From an uncultured Acidimicrobiales bacterium (lineage in GTDB: Bacteria > Actinomycetota > Acidimicrobiia > Acidimicrobiales > SHLQ01), in NCBI GenBank assembly GCA_938015295.1, contig CALLQB010000035.1:62001-126000 (forward strand): a stretch of 64,000 nucleotides of DNA. The letters run 5' to 3'. Numbering within the stretch: the stretch's first letter is position 1; every line of letters begins with the position of its first letter. The notes under the pieces are model-generated. The model did not search any database, had not been told where the DNA came from, and worked only from the letters and a program-made list of their open reading frames with translations. Positions 1-7,524 of the stretch are shown one piece after another. Made by a program: the position numbers and the translations under genes.

Positions 1-88
1 CGCGTGAAACGCCTTCGTGCTTCGAGCCGACTATCTGTACGCCGTGGATCATTTGGCCGAGGCTGCGTTTGAGTTCTTTGTCGATCAT
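1..88 (-). CDS. flavin reductase-like protein (N-terminal fragment)
   Basis: Only the first 29 codons lie in the window; the gene runs off the left edge. The ATG at 88 is preceded by an AGAAAGAA purine stretch at a usable distance. The visible peptide has the pattern LGQMIHGVQIVGSK, which resembles the N-terminus of flavin-reductase-like FMN-binding proteins, where a basic helix is followed by the G-V-x-V-V strand. It starts 44 nt after the stop of the SirB1-like gene on the same strand, so the two may be co-transcribed. The family call rests on a short segment and is tentative. Confidence 0.4.
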   Translation of the reverse strand, partial: MIDKELKRSLGQMIHGVQIVGSKHEGVSR

Positions 89-132
89 CGCGACAGGTTC
101 TTTCTGCGTAGGCTTAGCGGTACGAGGGCGTG

Positions 133-918
133 TCAGTTGAGTCGAGAACGTAACGCTTGAGCTCGAGCGTTTGTCTGTTCGGCCAGGCTTGGAACCGCTG
201 CCACGAGAAGATCCAGTTCGTCGGCGGCTTCGTCGTACCGGGCTCGCGTCTCGAGAAGATTCACCAATCGGCTGGTGATGTCGACGCTGGCGCCGGGTAT
301 CCGGCTAAGCAGTCGAAGTGTCCAGATCGACCGCTCGATGTCGCCTTGCGACGCAAAGATCGCTCGCAGGTTGTTGAGGACTCGAAACACCACCGCTGGT
401 TTCTCGAGCGGATCGAGGAACTTGTCTGACCACGCAGCCTGTGGGCCATGCAGCGAAGTGAACAGTCGTCGGCACTGTTCGCCGGTGAGCTGCGCGCCAC
501 CGTGAAAAGGGTCGACGAAGAGGTCCGGCAGTACTCGGTCGCGCAAGAGGAAATGTCCCGGCATGCCGACAGGGTCCATCGGCACACGTAGTCGCCGTCC
601 GACTTCGATCGTGACCACGGAAAGCGAGATGGGGATACCCGTGCGCCGTTCGAGAACTTGATCGATCAGCGAATTGTCGGGGTCGTAGTAGTTGTCCCGA
701 TTGCCAGTGAAACCCTCAAACTGGAAGAGCTGGCGCACCACTGCGTCGAGCGTCGGAGCCGAACAGCGCGATGCCAGCTCATCGAGGCGGTTGGTGACGG
801 CGTCACTCTCAAGACCCGGCCGCTGATGTGCTGCAATGAGCCACATGGCCTGATCGAGTTGGAGCGCAGCGTTGCCCGACATCGCCTCGGCGAACTGGGC
901 GGTTAATCCATCGAACAC
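133..918 (-). CDS. SirB1-family transglutaminase-like protein
   Basis: Soluble protein of about 261 residues with the transglutaminase-like core of the SirB1 family. The hallmark block GIPISLSVV (about residues 94-102) is followed by GMPGHFLLR (about 118-126), the usual family signature. A helical C-terminal part (NNLRAIF..., then repeats rich in Leu/Ala) resembles the TPR tail of these proteins. I chose the GTG at 918 because a longer reading frame to 1017 would run over the convincing N-terminus of the divergent phosphodiesterase gene. The biochemical role of SirB1 proteins is poorly defined; peptidase or transglutaminase activity is not established. Confidence 0.8.
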   Translation of the reverse strand: MFDGLTAQFAEAMSGNAALQLDQAMWLIAAHQRPGLESDAVTNRLDELASRCSAPTLDAVVRQLFQFEGFTGNRDNYYDPDNSLIDQVLERRTGIPISLSVVTIEVGRRLRVPMDPVGMPGHFLLRDRVLPDLFVDPFHGGAQLTGEQCRRLFTSLHGPQAAWSDKFLDPLEKPAVVFRVLNNLRAIFASQGDIERSIWTLRLLSRIPGASVDITSRLVNLLETRARYDEAADELDLLVAAVPSLAEQTNARAQALRSRLN

Positions 919-960
919 CCCGTCAACATAACGGCTACGCCGGTGGGCTACGTTCAAGCC

Positions 961-1725
961 GTGCAAGATTCTCGGTTTCCTTATTTGCGTTCCGGCGGCG
1001 TGGCTGCGTTCGCTCATCGCGGTGGCGCCAGTGCGGCTCCCGAGAATTCAATGCCTGCGTTTCAGCACGCCGTCGACCTGGGCTACCGCTACCTCGAGAC
1101 CGATGTGCACGCGACAAGCGACGGTGTACTCGTCGCATTTCATGACCCGAAGCTCGACCGCGTCACAACCAGCACCGGTGCCATCGCTGAGCTGCCCTGG
1201 AGCGAGGTAAAGAAGGCTCGCATTAATGGCGTTGAGCCGATTCCGCTCATGGCTGAACTGCTCAGCACGTTTCCAGACATAAACATCAATATCGATGTCA
1301 AGGCCAACGACACCGTCCGCCCCCTTGTTGACTTGCTTGGCGAACAGCAGGCAGTTGACCGGGTTTGTGTCGGCTCGTTCTCCGACCGACGACTTGCCGC
1401 GATGCGAGACGCCATGGGTCCTCGTCTTTGTACCTCGTCGGGCCCCGCTGAGATCCTTCGGTTGCGTGCAGCCTCGTTCGGGCTGCCGGCGTTGGGCTTG
1501 ACGGCTGCATGCGCGCAAGTCCCTGTGCGCTTGCGAGGCGTCACGTTGGTCGACGAAAAATTCGTCGAGTTCGCGCATGCCCAGCATCTTCCGGTTCATG
1601 TCTGGACCATCGACGATGACAAAGAAATGCACCGGCTTCTCGATCTCGGCGTCGACGGCATCATGACCGACGACCCAAAGGTGCTTAAAGGCGTTCTGAT
1701 TCACCGGAATTCCTGGTCCAAATAA
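961..1725 (+). CDS. glycerophosphodiester phosphodiesterase
   Basis: GDPD-family TIM-barrel enzyme of about 254 residues that hydrolyses deacylated phospholipids (glycerophosphodiesters) to glycerol-3-phosphate and the alcohol. The catalytic layout is intact: FAHRGG near residue 13, PENS, ETDVH and FHD for metal and acid/base residues, and the closing WTIDDDKEM...GVDGIMTDDP block near the C-terminus. No signal peptide is seen, so it is probably cytoplasmic. The GTG at 961 puts FPYLRSGG just before the HRGG motif, as is usual in actinobacterial homologues; a GTG at 943 is an alternative. It is divergent from the SirB1-like gene with only about 40 bp between the starts. Confidence 0.92.
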   Translation: MQDSRFPYLRSGGVAAFAHRGGASAAPENSMPAFQHAVDLGYRYLETDVHATSDGVLVAFHDPKLDRVTTSTGAIAELPWSEVKKARINGVEPIPLMAELLSTFPDININIDVKANDTVRPLVDLLGEQQAVDRVCVGSFSDRRLAAMRDAMGPRLCTSSGPAEILRLRAASFGLPALGLTAACAQVPVRLRGVTLVDEKFVEFAHAQHLPVHVWTIDDDKEMHRLLDLGVDGIMTDDPKVLKGVLIHRNSWSK

Positions 1726-1782
1726 CCTATGTTCTCTGGCCATTCGTTCTTGGATTAGGCGATGCCGTACCGATAGGTACCG

Positions 1783-3186
1783 GTGAAATCACTACGGGCG
1801 TGCTTCGTTCGCCCTGCCGTCTCTGTAGTCGCTCCTGTCGTCGGCGTGGCCCGCCTTAGCGTGCTACTTGTCGTCGCGCTTGCGATGGTGGCGGCGGTAG
1901 TGCCGTCGGTTGCTGGCGCCGATGCCTCGATTTTGTCTGCGCAGGACGTTGAGACCCCCGGCGACGCCGAAAGCGAAGGCGCGGGCGATGGTGCTGGTGA
2001 GGTCCTGATTCTGCGCCCGGAGTTCCTCAGCGTGGAGCAGCTCGACAACGTCACCATTGGCGATCTCATCCCCGACCCCACGCTCAGCGTTGGTGTCGAT
2101 CGCGTTGCTGCGTCGAGCCCACAATATGACGCTGCGGTCGATGCATATTTCAACCAACTGCGAACCATAGCGACGGCGCGCGTGTCGCTCGCAAACGCGA
2201 AAGACACGCTTGAGATGATGCGCACCAGTCGCGAAGAAGTGCGAGATCGACTTGCACAGCGGAGGCGCGACCGTCGCATGTTGGTTCGCGAACTCGACCG
2301 CATCGAGAACCATCTTCGCGAGATGGCGCTCGCACAATACGTCTCCTCGGGCACGACGCAGGCGCACACCGCACTTCAGGGCCTCGACCCAGCGATGATT
2401 GCCACGGCCGGCCGATCGATCCAGCTCATTGAGGAGGCAGGTGAGGTGCAGTTGGAAAATCAGGCCGTCATCGAAAAATCGCTCTCGGGTCTCGACATCG
2501 ACCACGCTCGCGACGAGATCAAACAGGCGAAGCTGGCCGAGTCGATCACCGCGACACAAAATGACATCGAAGATTGGTCGATAGCGCTGTTCGAAAGTTC
2601 CGTCGTCCTGCCTGAACTCGAATCGTCGGTGAAAGAACATCGGGTGCTGGCAATCGTCGAGGAACTCGGACTGCCGGTTGTCGTCCTCGACGCATACAAC
2701 GCTGCCGCCATCGCCAGCGAGGTTTTGCATCCCGGTTGCGGCGTACAGTGGTGGATGTTGGCAGGTATCGGCAAGGTTGAAAGCGGCCACGGAACGTTCA
2801 AGGGCAGTGCGGTCGATGCAGTGGGGCTCACAATGCCCGAAATCATCGGCATTCCGCTCAACGGCAACGCCGATACGGCGATCATCGGTGATACCGACGG
2901 CGGGGTTCTCGACCGCGACCCGGTCTTTGACCGGGCAGTCGGGCCGATGCAGTTCATTCCGTCAACGTGGGCCGGAAATGGTCTCGACGCCAACGGTGAT
3001 GGCGTTGCAAACCCTCACAACCTCTACGACGCCGCGCTCTCCTCGGCGCACTATCTCTGTCGAACCGCAGGCCAAGTCACGACGACCGAAGGCCTCCGCC
3101 GCGGGTATTTCGCGTACAACCATCGTGACAGCTACGTAAACAAGGTGCTGGGTTTCGCGCTCGAGTACCAGAAGTTCGTGTTCTGA
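1783..3186 (+). CDS. secreted lytic murein transglycosylase (SLT_2/MltB-like) with coiled coil
   Basis: Peptidoglycan-cleaving enzyme of 467 residues. An N-terminal hydrophobic segment (about residues 22-46, ending VAGADA) looks like a signal peptide. A helical, Arg/Glu-rich region (about 130-290) is likely coiled coil. The C-terminal catalytic domain has the candidate catalytic Glu in GIGKVESGHG (about E333), then GPMQFIPSTW (about 387-396), DANGDGVANP and FAYNHRDSYV, the usual order of the MltB-like fold. Start is GTG at 1783, which keeps the full signal peptide. The extra coiled-coil module is typical of actinobacterial wall hydrolases and may tether or regulate it. Confidence 0.88.
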   Translation: MKSLRACFVRPAVSVVAPVVGVARLSVLLVVALAMVAAVVPSVAGADASILSAQDVETPGDAESEGAGDGAGEVLILRPEFLSVEQLDNVTIGDLIPDPTLSVGVDRVAASSPQYDAAVDAYFNQLRTIATARVSLANAKDTLEMMRTSREEVRDRLAQRRRDRRMLVRELDRIENHLREMALAQYVSSGTTQAHTALQGLDPAMIATAGRSIQLIEEAGEVQLENQAVIEKSLSGLDIDHARDEIKQAKLAESITATQNDIEDWSIALFESSVVLPELESSVKEHRVLAIVEELGLPVVVLDAYNAAAIASEVLHPGCGVQWWMLAGIGKVESGHGTFKGSAVDAVGLTMPEIIGIPLNGNADTAIIGDTDGGVLDRDPVFDRAVGPMQFIPSTWAGNGLDANGDGVANPHNLYDAALSSAHYLCRTAGQVTTTEGLRRGYFAYNHRDSYVNKVLGFALEYQKFVF

Positions 3187-4129
3187 TCTGCTGAGCGACC
3201 TCGTGAGCTGGCCCTCGTGCGGTGGGCTGGGTGACGATTTCTGTGAACAATCCTGTGTATATCCACCACTTGGTTGGGGATTTCGGCTAGGGCCTGTGGA
3301 GATCCCTGGGGAAAGTGGTTTTTCGCTTGACCAACACTCAGAAAAGGTGAAGAGTCTGGGTTGTCGAGAGACGCAAGCAATCAAACTTCGGAACGACTTC
3401 GGTCGGGTGCGTGATGCGAATGCTTCGGACGGTCTTCTTGGGGCGAGCTTCGGCTCAATCTGGGTGGGCTGGACGTCGCAGGACCAGAGCCCGTCAGAGC
3501 GAAGCCACCTGAGGTGCGAGCGCACGCAGATCTCGACACCAGGACCAGACAAGCCAACCTCTGATGAGCGGCGCTGACCACGACATGAGGATTCGATTTC
3601 TTCGGAAGTCGACTCCCGGGTCACGGAGAGCAACACTTTGACGAGAGCGGTACGTCGCCAGCTTGCACGCTGAGGTCGCCAACGAGATCACCGAGACAAC
3701 GCGCTGACGGGTGCGAAGTCTCAGAGATTGGCGGCGACTTCAAACAGAACATCAACGCCGTAGCCAACGCACTGCACTCCGACGGGGGCGCAGAGCAGAG
3801 GAAATAGCGCTGGTGCGAAGTTGTGCCAGGTTTGGGTCACGAGCGTGGTCGCCGTCGGGTGATCGGGCAACTGGCTCACAGGTGGTGAGGGCTCGCCTTG
3901 CCGCTGGATGACGGAGATTTGACCTACCGGCTTACGAGGCTGGCAGGAGTTGACAATCAGAGGACGTCTCGCTTGCGAGGCAGAGTCACAGGAATCCGGG
4001 TCGTGCTGGATGACTGCATGTCAGGGCCAACCTTTAGGAGCCCCGAGGAGTTGAGCGGCGCAAGCTGCGAGGCTACTCGGGGCTTCTTCTCTTTTTCAGG
4101 TCTTCGGGCCAGTCTTCGAGCGCAACTGC
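3187..4129. other. long region without a convincing protein gene
   Basis: About 940 bp lacking any reading frame with protein-like composition on either strand; the open frames are short, Arg/Ser-rich and typical of antisense or non-coding high-GC DNA. The first 130 bp hold several TGTGGA/TATCCAC-like words. Two short coding-like stretches in different frames (around 3655-3705 and 3717-3807) could be remnants of a broken gene but match nothing I recognise. The region ends at a strong plus-strand terminator with no plus-strand gene before it, which suggests a non-coding transcript. I tried to match tmRNA, RNase P and tRNA signatures by eye and failed. Confidence 0.5.
4036..4097 (+). terminator. 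Rho-independent terminator without an obvious gene
   Basis: A 12-bp stem (AGGAGCCCCGAG at 4036-4047 with CTCGGGGCTTCT at 4076-4087, one G-U pair) is followed by TCTCTTTTTC. The 28-nt loop can itself form a small hairpin (CGCA-AGC-TGCG). The T-rich side faces the plus strand only. Its stem base and tail closely resemble the terminator after the pyrophosphatase gene at 39660, which supports its being real. It should end a plus-strand transcript coming from the 3187-4035 region. Confidence 0.7.
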
Positions 4130-4309
4130 TCAGTCCTTGAGCGCGACGGCGTTTGGCGTCACGTTCATCTTCGGTTCGTACTCCGGGGCGGCTACGTCTC
4201 GAGCGATGCCGGCGTGGGCGGCGCGAAGGGAAGCGATGCAGTTGTCGCATGGCCCGTAAAACTCTTGCGAGGCGGGCTGGCTGCAACGAGGGCAGTCGAA
4301 GTCGAGCAT
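4130..4309 (-). CDS. small zinc-ribbon protein, conserved actinobacterial type
   Basis: A 59-residue protein with two Cys pairs, CPRC near the N-terminus and CDNC about 15 residues later, spaced as in a zinc ribbon, and a conserved-looking tail EYEPKMNVTPNAVALKD. I recall similar small unnamed actinobacterial proteins with the same Cys pattern and E-P-K-M-N-V-x-P-N tail, so I take this as a genuine gene despite its size. I prefer the ATG at 4309, directly before the first Cys pair; an ATG at 4399 would add a basic, poorly conserved-looking extension. Function unknown; it may bind zinc or act as a small regulatory or ribosome-associated factor. Confidence 0.65.
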   Translation of the reverse strand: MLDFDCPRCSQPASQEFYGPCDNCIASLRAAHAGIARDVAAPEYEPKMNVTPNAVALKD

Positions 4310-4479
4310 GTGGCCGACTCTATCGCATACGGCGATCCACAGCTTGCGGCGAGATTTCCCCAGGAATTGGCGCGTTTTCCCTGTCTTGTCCTCTTCCATC
4401 CCACAGGCAACATCAGCAACAATAACAACACACGCCCACCGAGCGAACATCAACAAGCCAAGCACGGAAGAGGAACAAC

Positions 4480-4674
4480 ATGGCCAGTTACAACATCACT
4501 CTGCAAGACGGCTCAAACGAACAAATACGAGGCGCCGATGCCTATAGCCAAGAAGGAGCGATGACCACGTTCTTTCAAACCGACACCGACCGACGCGTGA
4601 TCGACAGTTGGGCCACGCGTCTCGCAAGTTTCCGGACAACCGAGGTGATGAAGATCCGGCGGTGCGAACACTAG
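4480..4674 (+). CDS. small hypothetical protein, 64 residues
   Basis: Begins at an ATG with a strong ribosome binding site (GGAAGAGGA about 6-8 nt upstream). The peptide starts MASYNITLQDGSNEQI and continues with a TTFFQTDTDRRVIDSW segment, giving a mixed beta-strand/helix composition without membrane segments. The base composition upstream is unusually A/C-rich (CAACAATAACAACAC around 4410-4430), as in a leader region. I do not recognise the family. Its good start signal and protein-like composition make it more likely real than chance. Confidence 0.55.
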   Translation: MASYNITLQDGSNEQIRGADAYSQEGAMTTFFQTDTDRRVIDSWATRLASFRTTEVMKIRRCEH

Positions 4675-4788
4675 GCTGACCCGCCCTCTTGAGCCTTTCG
4701 GTGCTCTCGAGATTCTTGACATGGCCGATGCACTACCTACTGGTTTCCCGTCACTATGCTCTGCAACCGGGACTAGGGGTAGTGCATC

Positions 4789-6288
4789 GTGCAAGACATT
4801 CCAATGCCGAGCGGCGGCGATACAGCAGAACTGTCGCCCGTCATCATCGGAGCTGGTCCCGCCGGGCTGACAGCGGCGTACCAGCTGGCCAAAGCTGGCG
4901 TGCCGAGCGTGGTCCTCGAAGCCGACAACGTGGTTGGCGGCATTAGCCGCACGGCCGAACGAAACGGCTGGAAGTTCGACATCGGTGGCCATCGTTTCTT
5001 TACGAAGGTGAAACCGGTCGAGCGGTTATGGCACGAAATACTCTCCGACGACGACTTCCTGCTGCGGCCCCGCATGAGTCGAATTTTCTATGACGGAGAC
5101 TTCTACGACTACCCCCTTCGCGCAGTCAATGCTTTGCGCAACCTTGGGCCGATCGAGGCCGCCCGTTGTGTTGCAAGTTATGGCTGGGTGCGAATTCGCC
5201 CACCGGCCGATCAGAGCAACTTCGAGACTTGGACCGCCGCCCGATTCGGTTGGCGCCTCTACGGCATGTTTTTCAAGACGTACACCGAAAAGGTGTGGGG
5301 AGTCGATGCCTCCGAAATTCAGGCCGATTGGGCAGCGCAGCGCATCAAGAACCTTTCGCTTCTGAGCGCGGTGGTGAACTCGCTACTCCCCCGCCGCAAC
5401 CAAAAGGACATCACGTCGCTTATTGAAGAATTTGACTACCCAAGGTTTGGCCCCGGCATGATGTGGGAGCGCTGCGCCGAGCTCGTCGAAGCCAAAGGAA
5501 GCGAGGTTCGCCTCGAAAGCCCCGTGGTCGCGTTGCACCATCGTGACGGCTTGGTGCACACCGTGGTGAGCGAAGCAGACGGCGAACAGACACATCACGA
5601 CGCGACCCACGTAGTGTCGTCGATGCCGTTTCCTCTCCTGATCAAGGCAATGTCACCGCCGGCACCTGCCGACGTGCTCGCCGCTGCCGCCGAACTCAAG
5701 TTTCGCGACTTCCTGACCGTTGCGCTGGTTGTCCCGGTCGACGACGGCTTTCCCGACAACTGGATCTACATCCACTCCCCCGATGTCGAGGTCGGACGCG
5801 TGCAGAACTTCGGCCAATGGTCGCCCGACCTCGTCAAAGACGGGCGCACCTGTCTGGGCCTTGAATACTTCGTTAACGAAGGCGACCATCTCTGGACGAT
5901 GGCCGACGATGACTTGATCGAGCTCGGCAAGGCTGAACTCGCCACTCTTGGCCTGCTCGACCCCACCCACGTCACCGAGGGATACGTCGTTCGCATGCCG
6001 AAGGCGTACCCCATGTATGACGAGCACTACGCCGCCAACGTAACGACGCTTCGTGAGTGGATCGAAGCCAACGCCAGCAACGTGATGCCAGTCGGCCGAA
6101 ACGGAATGCACAAGTACAACAACCAGGACCACTCGATGTACACCGCCATGTTGTCGGTGGAAAACATCCTTGGCGCACAGCACGACGTCTGGTCGGTGAA
6201 CGTTGAAGCCGAATACCACGAAGAGTCGGTGGTCGACCTGCGCGCTGGGCGCACCGCAAACCCAGAAACAACAGCGGCGCTCCTTTAG
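4789..6288 (+). CDS. FAD-dependent oxidoreductase, UDP-galactopyranose mutase / amine oxidase-like
   Basis: Flavoprotein of 499 residues with an N-terminal Rossmann motif (IIGAGPAGLTAAYQL, about residues 19-33), a Glu ending the second strand (VLEADNVVGG) and the GGHRFFTK block found in the UDP-galactopyranose mutase/protoporphyrinogen-oxidase-like clade often annotated as an NAD(P)/FAD-dependent oxidoreductase. The C-terminal FAD-contact motif is in GRNGMHKYNNQDHSMYTA. It opens a co-directional glycan gene cluster, so a role in making or altering a sugar nucleotide or lipid-linked sugar is plausible but inferred. Start is GTG at 4789, with AGGGG upstream. Confidence 0.85.
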   Translation: MQDIPMPSGGDTAELSPVIIGAGPAGLTAAYQLAKAGVPSVVLEADNVVGGISRTAERNGWKFDIGGHRFFTKVKPVERLWHEILSDDDFLLRPRMSRIFYDGDFYDYPLRAVNALRNLGPIEAARCVASYGWVRIRPPADQSNFETWTAARFGWRLYGMFFKTYTEKVWGVDASEIQADWAAQRIKNLSLLSAVVNSLLPRRNQKDITSLIEEFDYPRFGPGMMWERCAELVEAKGSEVRLESPVVALHHRDGLVHTVVSEADGEQTHHDATHVVSSMPFPLLIKAMSPPAPADVLAAAAELKFRDFLTVALVVPVDDGFPDNWIYIHSPDVEVGRVQNFGQWSPDLVKDGRTCLGLEYFVNEGDHLWTMADDDLIELGKAELATLGLLDPTHVTEGYVVRMPKAYPMYDEHYAANVTTLREWIEANASNVMPVGRNGMHKYNNQDHSMYTAMLSVENILGAQHDVWSVNVEAEYHEESVVDLRAGRTANPETTAALL

Positions 6289-6306
6289 GAGCGCCACGCG
6301 GCAGCT

Positions 6307-7524
6307 ATGGGCCCGCACGCTTCGACTACAGCATCTTCCCGTTCTGGCGGCCACCTCGCTGCGCAAGACCGTCACTTTGTGTGCCTCGACGGGGTACGCG
6401 CTCTTGCTGCGGGGCTCGTCTTTGTTCACCATATTGGTTTCCTGACCGGAGCCACCTTTACGACCGGTGTAGGCAAACTTCTCGGACGACTAGACGTCGG
6501 TGTGCCGATCTTCTTCGCGATCTCGGGATTCCTTCTTTTCCGCAGGCCCGCAGCGGCCATCTTCGACGACACACCTTTGCCCTCGTGGCGCACCCACTAT
6601 CAGCGCCGCTTCTTTCGGATCTACCCCACGTACTGGGTGGTTCTCGCATGTATCGCAGCAACCATCGGCATCGAGGCCCGCACTCGTGATCTTGCGCTGC
6701 ATATCCTCTTGCTGCAGATTTACCGAGGCGAAGCATTCCTCGATGGCATTAGCCAGTCGTGGAGTCTGGCTGTCGAAATTTCGTTCTATCTCGTGCTCCC
6801 CTGGCTTGCGCGGCTCCTGCAATCACTCGTTCGGGGGTACACCACGGGCGCCAAGGCGGTAAGCCTCCTCGGGGTCTTTGTTGTGCTGGCGGGCTTGAGT
6901 AACGCTTGGCGGATGTTTGTGTACGCAGGTCCGCTGCATGATCGAGCGGTGTTCTGGCTACCGGGCACGATCGACTACTTCGCCATCGGCATGGGGTTCG
7001 CGGTTATCGCAGTGTGGGCAGACCGCGAACAGGTGGGCGCCGAGATTGCAGCAATGCTCGGACGCCGCGACCTGCTGTGGTGGGCTGCCGCAGCAGCCAT
7101 CGCCCTATTCGTTTCCTATGAAATCGAGCTCGAAGTCGGGCTCGATCGAGCCACTTGGCACAAAGAGTTGTTTCGCCAGTTCGGGTACGATGCCATCGCT
7201 TTTTGTGTTCTCGTCCCAGCGGTGTTCGGCCCGCCGACCGTTGGAATTGTTCGGCGCCTGTTGCAGTCCAAGCCGCTCGTTGCGCTCGGCGCGATCTCGT
7301 ACAGCTTCTACTTGTGGCATATCGCCGTTATCGAAACGTGGATCCGGTGGCGAGATCTCGCAACACCGCTGGGTTTTCTCGACTGGGCAACGACGACGCT
7401 GGTCAGTTTCACCATGTTTGAGGTGACCGTCGGCTCGTTCATCGTCACGACGCTTCTTGCGACGCTCACCTATTACGTCATCGAACGACCGGCTCAACGC
7501 CTTGTCGCGAGGCTAACGCGATGA
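6307..7524 (+). CDS. membrane acyltransferase 3 (OafA/YrhL family)
   Basis: Polytopic membrane protein of 405 residues with about ten hydrophobic segments. The N-terminal block reads LDGVRALAAGLVFVHHIGF, containing the conserved His for O-acylation, followed by LDVGVPIFFAISGFLLFRR and YQRRFFRIYPTYW, standard for the acyltransferase 3 family. These proteins transfer acetyl or other acyl groups to exported sugars or lipids. It starts 18 nt after the flavoenzyme and overlaps the next gene by 4 nt, so it belongs to the same operon. It lacks the C-terminal SGNH domain found in the acyltransferase at 16717-18855. Confidence 0.9.
   Translation: MGPHASTTASSRSGGHLAAQDRHFVCLDGVRALAAGLVFVHHIGFLTGATFTTGVGKLLGRLDVGVPIFFAISGFLLFRRPAAAIFDDTPLPSWRTHYQRRFFRIYPTYWVVLACIAATIGIEARTRDLALHILLLQIYRGEAFLDGISQSWSLAVEISFYLVLPWLARLLQSLVRGYTTGAKAVSLLGVFVVLAGLSNAWRMFVYAGPLHDRAVFWLPGTIDYFAIGMGFAVIAVWADREQVGAEIAAMLGRRDLLWWAAAAAIALFVSYEIELEVGLDRATWHKELFRQFGYDAIAFCVLVPAVFGPPTVGIVRRLLQSKPLVALGAISYSFYLWHIAVIETWIRWRDLATPLGFLDWATTTLVSFTMFEVTVGSFIVTTLLATLTYYVIERPAQRLVARLTR

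Noticed and set aside
1048-1743. Long minus-strand frame over the phosphodiesterase gene
   Set aside because: Antisense to a gene with complete GDPD motifs; no recognisable domain.
3640-3810. Possible remnant of a plasmid-mobilisation (MobC-like) gene split by a frameshift
   Set aside because: Two short coding-like peptides (ending EVANEITETT and starting VSEIGGDFKQNINAV) in different frames are suggestive, but no motif is firm and no other mobile-element gene is near.
3187-4097. tmRNA, RNase P RNA or tRNA
   Set aside because: I looked for GGTTCGAATCC-type T-loops, the tmRNA ends and the RNase P core motifs and found none that fit.
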